Assembly (NCBI RefSeq): GCF_014694455.1
Contig: NZ_JAAUWT010000013.1
Span: 62,001-126,000, forward strand
Origin: Vibrio sp. S9_S30
GTDB lineage: Bacteria > Pseudomonadota > Gammaproteobacteria > Enterobacterales > Vibrionaceae
DNA length: 64,000 bases
Direction of reading: 5' to 3'
This document shows positions 7,998-16,541 of the stretch, piece after piece. Numbering within the stretch: position 1 is the first letter of the stretch; each line of letters opens with the position of its first letter. The position numbers were made by a program, and so were the translations under genes. The notes below the pieces were generated by a model. It searched no databases. It saw only the letters and a program-made list of their open reading frames with translations, and was not told where the DNA came from.

Positions 7998-10199
7998 ATG
8001 CGCCCTTCTATTGCCAGAGTCGCTTTGCCCGTACCATTGGACAAGCAATTTGATTACCTTGTTGCCCCTCATCAGTTTCCAGTGATTGGAGGACGCGTAA
8101 GTGTGCCTTTTGGCAGGCAAACCTTGGTTGGTATTGTCACAGAGCTCGTAAGCCAGTCTGAGTTTCCCGTTCATCAACTCAAAGGCATCAAAAAAGTACT
8201 GGATGAATCACCAGTTTGGCAAAGTTCCCTCTATTCTCTCTTACAATGGTGCAGCCAGTTTTACCTGTATCCGTTAGGCGACACATTGGCGAATGCCATG
8301 CCAACTTTGTTAAGGAAAGGCAAGCCTGCTGACTTTAGTACCTTAAAAGAATGGGCTATTACTCACTCTGGTAAAGATCAGATCATGAGCGGGTTTGGTC
8401 GAGCCGTCCAACAAGCCAAAGCAATGCACCTCGTCGCCAATGGCACCGTTCCCCACCAAATGATGCTCGACAATGACATATCCGGTCAAGTCTTGAAAAC
8501 CTTGTTAGAGAAGGGCTGGATAGAGCAGATAGACCGCAAACCTATTGCCATAGACTGGACGAAGCAAGTAGAAAACACTGAAGAAAAACCAACACTCAAC
8601 GAAGAGCAATCTGTCGCCATTGCCGCCGTGAACAGCCATCACGATTTTGGCTGTTTTCTGTTAGAAGGGGTCACCGGTTCAGGGAAAACCGAAGTTTATT
8701 TGAATATGATTAAACCGGTTCTAGACAAGGGGAGACAGGCACTGGTTTTGGTGCCAGAGATTGGCTTAACCCCTCAAACCATCAATCGATTCAAACGCCG
8801 ATTTAATGTCCCCGTAGAAGTCATTCATTCAGGATTAAACGACACCGAGCGTCTGAATGCTTGGTTAGCGGCACGCGATAAACACGCAGGCATTGTCATC
8901 GGTACTCGCTCGGCATTACTGACGCCGTTTGCAGACCTTGGCATCATTATTGTTGATGAAGAGCACGACGCCTCATACAAACAGCAAGACAGTTTGCGTT
9001 ATCACGCCAGAGATGTTGCCGTGATGCGGGCAGCTAAAGAAAAAATCCCTGTCATTTTAGGCAGTGCCACTCCCGCCCTCGAAACACTCCATAATGCGCT
9101 GAATGGTAAGTACCACCACTTAACGTTAACTCACCGCGCTGGCGCCGCAATGCCAACGACCAATAAAGTGCTCGACGTTAAAGGGGTATACCTCGAGAGT
9201 GGCTTGTCTGCCCCACTGATTGCGGACATGCGTAAACACTTAACGGCTGGTAACCAAGTCATGCTGTTCCTCAATCGCCGAGGTTACTCACCCGCCCTCA
9301 TGTGCCATGAATGTGGTTGGATTGCCGAATGCCATCGTTGTGATGCGTATTACACATTTCACCAAAATAGCAGGGAGATGCGATGCCACCACTGTGGTGC
9401 TCAGCACCCCGTATTGCATCAGTGCCAAGGCTGTGGTTCGACACAACTGGTTTCCGTTGGTGTTGGTACAGAACAGCTAGAAGAGCAACTTGCCAGCTTA
9501 TTTCCCGAGTTTAAGGTCATTCGCATAGACAGAGACAGCACCCGACGCAAGGGCAGTTTAGAAAGTGCCTTAAAGTCCATTCGAAACAATGAATATCAAA
9601 TCCTTATTGGTACGCAAATGCTGGCGAAAGGTCACCACTTTCCAGACGTCACGCTCGTCGCACTTATCGATGTCGACAGCTCATTGTATAGCAGTGACTT
9701 TCGAGCATCAGAAAGGCTGGCACAGCTCTTTACTCAAGTATCAGGACGAGCAGGGCGAGCCAGTAAAGCCGGTGAAGTTATCTTACAGACCCATCACCCT
9801 GAACATCCACTACTGCAAGCGCTTCTTCATAAAGGCTATGGGCATTTTGCTCAAACGGCACTTGAAGAAAGAAAACTTGCCTTACTTCCCCCCTACGCTT
9901 TCCTTACCTTATTTCGCGCCGAAGCAAATCATGAGGAAACCGGCGAACAATTCTTAAGGCAAGTTCGGCAAACCATTGAATCCAACCCTATTATTAACAA
10001 CGAGTGCATGGTGTTAGGGCCAATGCCAGCACCACTAGCAAGGCGAGCAGGTAAGTCACGCTGGCAGCTAATATTGAGAGCCCCATCACGTTCTTTGATG
10101 CAGAAATTATTATACAGCTCAAAAGTCGCCATCGATGCGCTCCCATTGGCCAAAAAAGTGCGCTGGACAACCGATATTGAACCCCAAGATCTTAGCTAA
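7998..10199 (+). CDS. priA: Primosomal protein N' (replication restart helicase PriA)
   Basis: PriA recognises abandoned forks and D-loops, unwinds DNA 3' to 5' and nucleates the restart primosome. The 733-residue product matches the E. coli length. The N-terminal 3'-end binding domain starts ARVALPVPLDKQFDYL; Walker A GVTGSGKTE is near residue 225; the DEEH box (VDEEHDASYKQQ) is near 320; GSATPALET follows. Zinc-binding cysteines cluster from about residue 435 to 480 (CHECGW, CHRC, CHHCG, CQGCGS). Helicase motifs GTQMLAKGHHFPDVTLV and SGRAGRA follow. It is divergent from rpmE and lies upstream of cytR. Confidence 0.98.
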   Translation: MRPSIARVALPVPLDKQFDYLVAPHQFPVIGGRVSVPFGRQTLVGIVTELVSQSEFPVHQLKGIKKVLDESPVWQSSLYSLLQWCSQFYLYPLGDTLANAMPTLLRKGKPADFSTLKEWAITHSGKDQIMSGFGRAVQQAKAMHLVANGTVPHQMMLDNDISGQVLKTLLEKGWIEQIDRKPIAIDWTKQVENTEEKPTLNEEQSVAIAAVNSHHDFGCFLLEGVTGSGKTEVYLNMIKPVLDKGRQALVLVPEIGLTPQTINRFKRRFNVPVEVIHSGLNDTERLNAWLAARDKHAGIVIGTRSALLTPFADLGIIIVDEEHDASYKQQDSLRYHARDVAVMRAAKEKIPVILGSATPALETLHNALNGKYHHLTLTHRAGAAMPTTNKVLDVKGVYLESGLSAPLIADMRKHLTAGNQVMLFLNRRGYSPALMCHECGWIAECHRCDAYYTFHQNSREMRCHHCGAQHPVLHQCQGCGSTQLVSVGVGTEQLEEQLASLFPEFKVIRIDRDSTRRKGSLESALKSIRNNEYQILIGTQMLAKGHHFPDVTLVALIDVDSSLYSSDFRASERLAQLFTQVSGRAGRASKAGEVILQTHHPEHPLLQALLHKGYGHFAQTALEERKLALLPPYAFLTLFRAEANHEETGEQFLRQVRQTIESNPIINNECMVLGPMPAPLARRAGKSRWQLILRAPSRSLMQKLLYSSKVAIDALPLAKKVRWTTDIEPQDLS

Positions 10200-10287
10200 A
10201 AAATAAAATCTCTGTAAATTGATGTGATGTCAGTTCTGTTACTCAACGGTATTTTGTTGCTTGTGTGAGAAAATGAATATGATCCTA

Positions 10288-10303
10288 TGTGATTGGTGTC
10301 ACG
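10288..10303. promoter_or_regulatory. Probable CRP site upstream of cytR
   Basis: TGTGATTGGTGTCACG fits the CRP consensus TGTGA-N6-TCACA with one mismatch. It lies about 160 bases before the cytR ORF. In E. coli cytR is CRP-activated and autorepressed, so a CRP site here is expected. The surrounding sequence is AT-rich. Confidence 0.72.
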
Positions 10304-10443
10304 CCACATATGTAAAATTTGTTAATCTGCCCGTAAATTAATCTTAATTTAGAGCATAAAATATCCAATAAAAAGTTGCTCACGTCAGCGTTAGATAAAA
10401 TCTTATAAATGCTATTACAGCCATGAAAAATAAAGAGGACAAC

Positions 10444-10489
10444 TTACTATGGCGACAATGAAGGATTTACTATGGCGACAATGAAGGAT
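10444..10489. repeat. Perfect 23-bp tandem duplication over the cytR start codon
   Basis: Bases 10444-10466 are repeated exactly at 10467-10489. Each copy contains the start ATG, the next codons, and an AAGGA segment. Because 23 is not a multiple of 3, only the second copy is in frame with cytR. Confidence 0.95.
10449..10484 (+). other. 11-codon out-of-frame upstream ORF overlapping cytR start
   Basis: The ATG of the first repeat copy lies nine bases after a good Shine-Dalgarno (AAGAGGA, 10433-10439) and encodes MATMKDLLWRQ before TGA at 10482-10484. It overlaps the cytR ATG at 10472 by 13 bases in another frame, so it can act as a leader peptide that captures ribosomes. It arose from the 23-bp duplication. 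Translation is inferred. Confidence 0.6.
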
Positions 10490-11476
10490 GTTGCCCAGTT
10501 AGCAGGAGTTTCGACTGCAACCGTATCACGAGCTCTGATGAACCCTGAAAAGGTCTCATCAACTACCCGTAAACGTGTAGAGAGTGCCGTTTTGGAAGCT
10601 GGTTATTCACCGAATTCACTGGCAAGAAACTTACGACGTAATGAATCCAAAACGATCGTTGCAATTGTACCCGACATCTGTGATTCCTATTTCACTGAAA
10701 TCATCCGTGGTATTGAAGATGTAGCTGTGGAAAATGGGTACCTCGTACTGTTGGGGGACAGTGGTCAGCAAAAGAAACGAGAAAGCTCGTTGGTTAACTT
10801 GGTTTTCACGAAACAGGCCGATGGCATGCTGCTCTTAGGTACGCACTTGCCATTCGACGTCAGCAAGCCGGAACAAAAGAACCTGCCACCACTCGTGATG
10901 GCTTGTGAATTTGCGCCGGAACTGGAATTGCCGACGGTGCATATCGATAATCTGACATCGTCTTTCGAGGCGGTCAACTACCTGACGCAAATGGGTCACT
11001 CCAAAATTGCTCAGATATCAGGACCAGATGATGCTGCCCTATGTCAGTTTAGAAACCAAGGGTATCAACAAGCTCTGAGAAGAGCCGGCATTACGATGAA
11101 CCCCACTTATAAAGAGATGGGAGATTTCACCTTTGAATCGGGTCATAAGGCGATCACTAAATTGCTTTCATTACCCGAGCCACCGACCGCGGTATTCTGT
11201 CATAACGATGCCATGGCGATTGGGGCCATCAAAGGAGCAAAAGCCGCAGGATTAAAAGTACCTCAAGATTTATCCGTCGTAGGCTTCGATGATATTCAGT
11301 TCGCTGAATTCTGCGATCCTCCACTGACGACCATCACTCAGCCACGCTATGAGATTGGTCGACAAGCGATGCTAATGTTGCTTGAAATCTTAAAAGGTCG
11401 TGATGTTCATGCGGGTTCACGCTTGCTGGAAACACACTTAAAAATCCGAGAAAGCGCAGCGCCACCGAGAAACTAA
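10472..11476 (+). CDS. cytR: LacI-family repressor CytR
   Basis: CytR represses nucleoside uptake and catabolism genes with CRP and is induced by cytidine; in vibrios it also affects competence and adherence. The product has 334 residues. The LacI helix-turn-helix is at about residues 4-24 (MKDVAQLAGVSTATVSRAL), the hinge near 50, and the periplasmic-binding-type effector domain follows (VAIVPDICDSYFTEIIRGIE, FAPELELPTVHIDNL, FDDIQFAEFCDPPLTTI). It matches E. coli CytR throughout but lacks its short N-terminal extension. The ancestral ribosome site now points at the upstream duplicated ATG; the in-frame ATG at 10472 has a substitute AAGGA six bases upstream, provided by the first repeat copy, so expression may be altered. 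Confidence 0.95.
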   Translation: MATMKDVAQLAGVSTATVSRALMNPEKVSSTTRKRVESAVLEAGYSPNSLARNLRRNESKTIVAIVPDICDSYFTEIIRGIEDVAVENGYLVLLGDSGQQKKRESSLVNLVFTKQADGMLLLGTHLPFDVSKPEQKNLPPLVMACEFAPELELPTVHIDNLTSSFEAVNYLTQMGHSKIAQISGPDDAALCQFRNQGYQQALRRAGITMNPTYKEMGDFTFESGHKAITKLLSLPEPPTAVFCHNDAMAIGAIKGAKAAGLKVPQDLSVVGFDDIQFAEFCDPPLTTITQPRYEIGRQAMLMLLEILKGRDVHAGSRLLETHLKIRESAAPPRN

Positions 11477-11512
11477 CGCCTCGAAAATGGACTCGCCTGC
11501 AAGCTTTTCACT

Positions 11513-11566
11513 GGTAACACTGGTTTTCCAGATCCATTCTGGATTACCATGTTACCCGTTTTTTAT
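11513..11566 (+). terminator. Probable terminator of cytR
   Basis: Arms GGTAACACTGGT and ACCATGTTACC pair with one bulged base, and are followed by CGTTTTTTATT. It lies between cytR and ftsN. Confidence 0.7.
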
Positions 11567-11586
11567 TGACTGCAAGCTGTTAGACC

Positions 11587-12123
11587 GTGGCAAATAAAGA
11601 TTACGTAAGAAGAGGGCGTGGGCAAAAGAAGCCTACCAAAAAGCAAACATCCAACAAAAAGCCGTGGAAAGCTGGTCTTATCGCCATTTTACTTGCTGGC
11701 GGGTTTGGTTATGTGCTTTATATGCTCAGCCTAGATCCAGAACCACCCCAATCTCAGGTGATTCAGAAACCGAAACAACCAGTGAGCAAACCTAAACCGC
11801 TGCCACCACCACCGGAAGAAAAGTGGGAGTACGTCGATTCACTTCCAAAGCGTGAAGTACAAGTCGAAGCCAAAGAGCAAGTGGTATCAGATGTTCCATA
11901 CATAATGCAGTGCGGCGCATACAAAACACTTGAACAGGCAGAAGCACGCAAGGTTGACATAGCCTTTCAAGGCATTAGCAGCAAAATCCGTAAAAAAGAA
12001 GACAGCAGCTGGTACCGTGTTGTGCTTGGACCGTATACTAAAAAACGCGATGCCGAGCGTGATCGTCACAAGCTTCAACGCGCCAAAATAGAGCCCTGCG
12101 CCATTTGGAAAGAGTCGCAATAG
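11587..12123 (+). CDS. ftsN: Cell division protein FtsN
   Basis: FtsN arrives last at the divisome and triggers septal peptidoglycan synthesis. The 178-residue product is a bitopic inner-membrane protein: a basic cytoplasmic tail with YVRRGRGQKKP near the N terminus, one membrane segment at about residues 30-48, a proline-rich periplasmic linker, and a C-terminal SPOR domain from about residue 105 (YIMQCGAYKTLEQAEARK ... WYRVVLGPY) that binds denuded glycan. The start is GTG at 11587, with only a weak ribosome site. It is shorter than E. coli FtsN (319), as is common in vibrios. The position after cytR and before hslV matches E. coli order. Confidence 0.93.
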   Translation: MANKDYVRRGRGQKKPTKKQTSNKKPWKAGLIAILLAGGFGYVLYMLSLDPEPPQSQVIQKPKQPVSKPKPLPPPPEEKWEYVDSLPKREVQVEAKEQVVSDVPYIMQCGAYKTLEQAEARKVDIAFQGISSKIRKKEDSSWYRVVLGPYTKKRDAERDRHKLQRAKIEPCAIWKESQ

Positions 12124-12148
12124 AGCACCGCGTTCAACATTAAATTCG

Positions 12149-12180
12149 CAAGGGAGCCGTTTGGCTCCCTTGTTTTTTTC
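12149..12180 (+). terminator. Rho-independent terminator of ftsN
   Basis: A perfect stem CAAGGGAGCC / GGCTCCCTTG with a GTTT loop is followed by seven T residues. It separates ftsN from hslVU. Confidence 0.95.
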
Positions 12181-12234
12181 TCTGCTGCCCTCATATCCGA
12201 TTTATATTGCGAGCGAATTAAAAGGTTAATAAAA

Positions 12235-12771
12235 GTGACTACTATCGTATCTGTACGCCGAAATAATAAAGTCGTCATCGCTGGAGACGGTCAAGTCTCG
12301 TTGGGTAACACGGTCATGAAAGGCAACGCAAAGAAAGTGCGCCGCCTCTACAATAATAAAGTATTGGCTGGATTTGCTGGCGGTACTGCTGATGCTTTCA
12401 CTCTTTTCGAAAGGTTTGAAAGCAAGCTGCAAATGCATCAAGGTCATCTCACAAAAGCAGCCGTAGAACTGGCAAAAGACTGGCGCAGTGACCGCGCACT
12501 AAGAAAACTTGAAGCTCTACTCGCCGTAGCGGATGAAACAGCCTCGCTGATCATCACGGGTAATGGTGATGTGGTCCAACCTGAAAACGATCTCATCGCC
12601 ATAGGTTCTGGTGGCAACTTTGCTCAGGCCGCGGCCACGGCTCTACTCGAAAATACAGAGTTGGATGCCCGTGAAATCGCTGAGAAATCACTGACCATTG
12701 CTGGCGATATCTGCGTATTCACCAACCATCATCATACCATTGAAGAACTCGACACCGCGGCGCAAGAATAA
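12235..12771 (+). CDS. hslV: ATP-dependent protease peptidase subunit HslV
   Basis: HslV (ClpQ) is the proteasome-beta-like peptidase of the HslUV heat-shock protease. After removal of the initiator, the N-terminal Thr2 (TTIVSVRR) is the nucleophile; the product has 178 residues. K/G residues in VVIAGDGQVSLGNTVMKG and the block LIAIGSGGNFAQAAA are family hallmarks. Translation starts at GTG 12235, with AAGG nine bases upstream. It is followed 13 bases later by hslU in one operon. A sigma-32 promoter is expected upstream, but I could not place one with confidence. Confidence 0.98.
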   Translation: MTTIVSVRRNNKVVIAGDGQVSLGNTVMKGNAKKVRRLYNNKVLAGFAGGTADAFTLFERFESKLQMHQGHLTKAAVELAKDWRSDRALRKLEALLAVADETASLIITGNGDVVQPENDLIAIGSGGNFAQAAATALLENTELDAREIAEKSLTIAGDICVFTNHHHTIEELDTAAQE

Positions 12772-12784
12772 TAAGGATTACCCT

Positions 12785-14116
12785 ATGTCTGAAATGACAC
12801 CTAGAGAAATTGTTCACGAATTAAATCGTCATATCATCGGTCAAGACAAAGCCAAGCGCGCTGTCGCGATTGCCCTGCGTAACCGCTGGCGTCGAATGCA
12901 ACTCGAAGAAAGTTTGCGTGCAGAAGTCACGCCGAAGAACATCTTAATGATTGGTCCAACAGGTGTGGGTAAAACGGAAATTGCTCGCCGTTTGGCGAAG
13001 TTAGCCAATGCCCCCTTTATAAAAGTAGAGGCAACAAAATTCACCGAAGTGGGCTATGTCGGCAAAGAAGTCGATACCATTATTCGTGATTTGACTGATG
13101 TCGCGATCAAGATGACTCACCAACAAGCGATGGAAAAAGTCAAATTCCGCGCTGAAGAACAAGCTGAAGAACGCATTCTGGACGCGTTACTTCCTCCGCC
13201 ACGTGAAGGCTGGGGTTCAAGCGAAAACACCGAAGACAAATCCAATACTCGTCAGATTTTCCGCAAAAAACTGCGTGAAGGGAAATTGGACGACAAAGAG
13301 ATCAACATTGAAGTAGCCGCGCCTCAAATGGGTGTGGAAATCATGGCACCTCCAGGCATGGAAGAAATGACCAACCAACTTCAAGGCATGTTCCAAAACC
13401 TGGCTGGCGATACCAAGAAAAGCCGTAAGATGAAAATCAAAGACGCGTTCAAAGCTCTGGCTGAAGAAGAAGCGGCAAAACTCGTCAACCAAGAAGAGCT
13501 GAAAGAACAAGCCATTTATAATGTAGAGAATAATGGCATTGTATTCATCGATGAAATTGACAAAATCTGTAAACGTGGGGAGAGCTCTGGTCCTGATGTG
13601 TCTCGCGAAGGTGTTCAACGTGATCTGCTTCCTTTGATTGAAGGCAGTACAGTATCAACCAAGCACGGCATGGTAAAAACCGACCATATTCTGTTCGTTG
13701 CCTCCGGTGCATTCCAAGTCGCGAAGCCATCCGATCTGATCCCAGAGCTGCAAGGTCGCCTGCCTATTCGTGTCGAGCTGGAAGCCCTAACAAGCGATGA
13801 CTTCAAACGTATCCTGACCGAGCCTAAAGCTTCACTGACTGAGCAATACTCAGCCCTAATGGCCACAGAGTCTGTCGACGTTAACTTCACGGAAGAAGGG
13901 GTTTTACAAATCGCAGAAGCAGCATGGCAAGTCAACGAAACCACGGAAAATATCGGTGCTCGACGCTTGCATACGGTGATGGAGCGTTTGATGGAAGAGA
14001 TCTCATTTGAAGCCACCGAAAAAGGAGGAAGTTCGTTGACGATAGATTCCGACTACGTGCAATCCAAGCTCGGTGAATTTGTAGAAAATGAAGACCTAAG
14101 CCGCTTTATTCTATAA
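12785..14116 (+). CDS. hslU: HslU AAA+ unfoldase of the HslUV protease
   Basis: HslU (ClpY) unfolds substrates and feeds them to HslV. The 443-residue product is exactly the E. coli length. Walker A GPTGVGKT is at residues 57-64, the pore loop GYVG lies near 91-94, the inserted I domain is about 110-240, and Walker B VFIDEID is near 252-258; the sensor arginine region GARRLHT and the C-terminal EDLSRFIL, whose tail docks into HslV, are intact. The start is ATG 12785 with AAGGA upstream; the frame is open further upstream but overlaps hslV. A terminator follows. Confidence 0.98.
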   Translation: MSEMTPREIVHELNRHIIGQDKAKRAVAIALRNRWRRMQLEESLRAEVTPKNILMIGPTGVGKTEIARRLAKLANAPFIKVEATKFTEVGYVGKEVDTIIRDLTDVAIKMTHQQAMEKVKFRAEEQAEERILDALLPPPREGWGSSENTEDKSNTRQIFRKKLREGKLDDKEINIEVAAPQMGVEIMAPPGMEEMTNQLQGMFQNLAGDTKKSRKMKIKDAFKALAEEEAAKLVNQEELKEQAIYNVENNGIVFIDEIDKICKRGESSGPDVSREGVQRDLLPLIEGSTVSTKHGMVKTDHILFVASGAFQVAKPSDLIPELQGRLPIRVELEALTSDDFKRILTEPKASLTEQYSALMATESVDVNFTEEGVLQIAEAAWQVNETTENIGARRLHTVMERLMEEISFEATEKGGSSLTIDSDYVQSKLGEFVENEDLSRFIL

Positions 14117-14158
14117 GAACCAAATGATTCTATAAGCATTTCATATTTGATATAAAAC

Positions 14159-14187
14159 AAGCCCGTCGCACTTAGGCGGGCTTTTTG
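14159..14187 (+). terminator. Rho-independent terminator of hslVU
   Basis: The stem AAGCCCG / CGGGCTT is followed by TTTT. It lies 42 bases after the hslU stop. Confidence 0.88.
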
Positions 14188-14246
14188 TATTCCCCCAACT
14201 AAGTCGTTGTTATACTGGATGCAAATCGAGCAACGATGTGCGAAGC

Positions 14247-15164
14247 ATGAGACAATCATTAAACGTATGGCTGGCCGCCGCTCGCCCTAAAACATTACCT
14301 TTAGCCTTTGCCTCTATCGCAACAGGCAGTAGCTTAGCTTTATTCAATGGCCACTTTTCTCTTCCAGTGATGCTATTGGCTTTGCTGACTGCGATTCTTT
14401 TACAGGTGCTCTCCAACTTAGCCAATGATTATGGTGACGCTTTAAAAGGCACTGACAATCAAGATAGAATCGGGCCCGTCCGTACGATGCAATCGGGGGC
14501 CGTCACCGAAGCAACCATGAAAAGTGCCATTCTCATCAATATTGCCATCACGATACTGTCTGGACTCGCTCTCATTTTTTATGCCCTGCAATCCCCCACC
14601 AGTATCGCCGCCTTTCTGGCACTCGGACTGCTCGCCATTGTGGCTGCCATTGCCTATACCGTTGGTAACAAACCCTATGGCTATATTGGCCTGGGGGACC
14701 TGTCCGTGTTCATCTTCTTCGGGCTTCTTGGCGTTGCGGGCACTTTCTTTCTTCATACTGGGTTTATTGATGCCACCATTTTCTTGCCCTCAATAGGTTG
14801 TGGGCTGTTGGCCGTTGCCGTCCTTAACATCAATAATATGAGAGACATCGACAATGATGCCGCGTGTGGAAAGCGAACCATGGCGGTTCGCCTTGGAGCC
14901 GAACGTGCCAAACGCTACCACATGCTACTGTTAACTGGCGGCATAGCCCCTTTCATTGTTTTTTTGGCGTTACAAAATACAGCGTTAGCTTGGTGGTTAA
15001 GTATGTTGCTGGCCGTAACCCTAGTGGTAAATCATGGTCGAGCAGTACTGGCGGCGACCTCCCCAACCGAACTGGCACCCATGATGCCCGTCATTGTTAA
15101 ATGTGCCTTGATAACTAACCTCTTATTCTCAATCGTGATCACGGGTCAAACTCTGATGACATAA
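14247..15164 (+). CDS. menA: 1,4-dihydroxy-2-naphthoate polyprenyltransferase
   Basis: MenA prenylates and decarboxylates 1,4-dihydroxy-2-naphthoate to demethylmenaquinone in the inner membrane. The 305-residue product is a UbiA-family protein with about eight or nine hydrophobic helices. The first aspartate-rich motif is NDYGD at residues 60-64, followed by DRIGPVRTMQSG; the second is NNMRDIDND. YTVGNKPYGYIGLGD is typical of MenA. I chose ATG 14247 (MRQSLNVW); a GTG three codons earlier is possible, and neither has a strong ribosome site. The order menA then rraA is as in E. coli. Confidence 0.95.
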   Translation: MRQSLNVWLAAARPKTLPLAFASIATGSSLALFNGHFSLPVMLLALLTAILLQVLSNLANDYGDALKGTDNQDRIGPVRTMQSGAVTEATMKSAILINIAITILSGLALIFYALQSPTSIAAFLALGLLAIVAAIAYTVGNKPYGYIGLGDLSVFIFFGLLGVAGTFFLHTGFIDATIFLPSIGCGLLAVAVLNINNMRDIDNDAACGKRTMAVRLGAERAKRYHMLLLTGGIAPFIVFLALQNTALAWWLSMLLAVTLVVNHGRAVLAATSPTELAPMMPVIVKCALITNLLFSIVITGQTLMT

Positions 15165-15242
15165 TTGAGCCTTGTCATTGCAATGACTTCCGAGGCATAT
15201 ATACTCGAATACAGAACTGTGTAACAGAAGACGACCTTGCTT

Positions 15243-15770
15243 ATGGAATACAACACCTCAGCACTATGTGATATCTACTTGGATCAAGTCGATGTAGTGG
15301 AACCTATGTTCAGTAATTTTGGTGGCAGTGCCTCGTTCGCGGGTCAGCTTATAACCGTAAAATGCTTTGAAGATAACGGTTTAATACGAACGGTACTAGA
15401 ACAAGACGGTGTAGGCAGAGTCTTACTCATCGACGGAGGCGGCTCACTACGCCGTGCTTTAATCGATGCGGATCTGGCGTCCTTAGCAGAAGAAAATGAA
15501 TGGGAAGGCATTGTCGTTTACGGATGCGTTCGTGAAGTCGATGAACTCGAAGACATGAATATCGGCATTCAAGCGCTCGCTTCCATCCCAGTAGGCGCTG
15601 CGCAGCAAAGCATCGGTGAAATCGATGTTGCGGTTAATTTTGGTGGCGTGACTTTCCTTCCAGAAGATTACCTCTACGCAGACAATACAGGCATTATCAT
15701 CTCCCAAGAGCCACTCGATTCCGATTTAGAAAGCGAAGATGAAGAAGAGGACTTCTCAGAAGAAGAATAA
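15243..15770 (+). CDS. rraA: Ribonuclease E activity regulator RraA
   Basis: RraA is a trimeric ring protein that binds the RNase E scaffold region and the helicase RhlB and slows mRNA decay. The 175-residue product aligns with E. coli RraA (161) from MEYNTSALCDIY through NFGGSASFAGQ, the ring-core sequence DGGGSLRRAL, and NFGGVTFLPEDYLYADNTG. It then carries an extra acidic tail of about 17 residues (DSDLESEDEEEDFSEEE) that E. coli lacks. The start is ATG 15243, matching the E. coli start; an upstream TTG is not needed. A terminator follows. Confidence 0.96.
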   Translation: MEYNTSALCDIYLDQVDVVEPMFSNFGGSASFAGQLITVKCFEDNGLIRTVLEQDGVGRVLLIDGGGSLRRALIDADLASLAEENEWEGIVVYGCVREVDELEDMNIGIQALASIPVGAAQQSIGEIDVAVNFGGVTFLPEDYLYADNTGIIISQEPLDSDLESEDEEEDFSEEE

Positions 15771-15795
15771 ACACTATCTTCTCCTTACTCATACC

Positions 15796-15824
15796 AAAAA
15801 AGCAGCCATCGGCTGCTTTTTTTA
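15796..15824 (+). terminator. Rho-independent terminator of rraA
   Basis: The stem AAAAAAGCAGCC / GGCTGCTTTTTT has a 3-nt loop and runs into T residues. It is near-symmetric, so it could act in both directions. Confidence 0.92.
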
Positions 15825-15991
15825 CATTGTTAGGTCTAAATCTACGCAAGTTGATCTTTCAACCTACCAACCAGAAATCAATGTCTAAGTACCGCTCCTA
15901 TTTTTAGAACTAAGAAGAAGCGCGCAATTTACAAATGTAAATGAGCACTTCTGACAACGCTATAAAATCATGGGGCAAACTTAGGCGTGAT

Positions 15992-16234
15992 TTACTCTAC
16001 GTCGTCCATCTTTCCTAAAAGATTACGAATACGCTCTTGCCAAGCAGCGTGCTCTTCACGCATCTTCATGTTCTGCGATTCTAGCTCTTCACGGTTACTT
16101 TTCAGTACGTTTGCTTCAGAACTCAATTGAGCGTTTTGCTCTTTCAATTCTTCCACTTCCATTTGTAGAAGTGCGATAGTATCAACTGCGGTTTGGATTT
16201 TTACTTCTAGCTGCTCTAGGACTTCTAAAGACAT
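15992..16234 (-). CDS. zapB: Cell division protein ZapB
   Basis: ZapB is a small all-coiled-coil protein that organises the Z ring through ZapA. The 80-residue product begins MSLEVLEQLEVKIQTAVDTIALLQMEVEELKEQN and has heptad repeats to the C terminus (WQERIRNLLGKMDDVE), matching E. coli ZapB. The start is ATG 16234 with AGGTGA before it; an open frame continues upstream but is not family sequence. It is divergent from glpX across a 307-base spacer. Confidence 0.95.
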   Translation of the reverse strand: MSLEVLEQLEVKIQTAVDTIALLQMEVEELKEQNAQLSSEANVLKSNREELESQNMKMREEHAAWQERIRNLLGKMDDVE

Positions 16235-16541
16235 GTTAGTCACCTGTTTATTTTGATTCGGTCTGCGTGAATGAAAGTTCACAAATTACCCCACATTCTA
16301 CTCAGCATCTTTGATAGACACACGTTCAAAATTGGTGATCTATGCTCAGTTGGTTAAAAAAAAATCGATATTTAACCAAATCTTGACGTTCGCTAATCAT
16401 CTCAACCATATTGACCATTAAAAATTGATGCTGGGCAAGCGACGCGGGATTTCCAAGGCAAAATCGCAAACGTTTGAATAGGGCTATGATAGAATCGCCG
16501 CCAATTCTTTCTCTATTTTTTGTCTGGTATCTGGAGTCCAC
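16235..16541. promoter_or_regulatory. zapB-glpX divergent intergenic region with inverted repeat
   Basis: This AT-rich region must carry both promoters. It holds one inverted repeat with 9-bp arms TTGGTTAAA (16350-16358) and TTTAACCAA (16371-16379). No T run suited to termination follows, so it may be a regulator site or cruciform. No other feature was seen. Confidence 0.5.

Noticed and set aside
13217..14016. Two long open frames antisense to hslU (about 133 codons each)
   Set aside because: They lie fully inside a strongly conserved gene on the other strand and have no family features.
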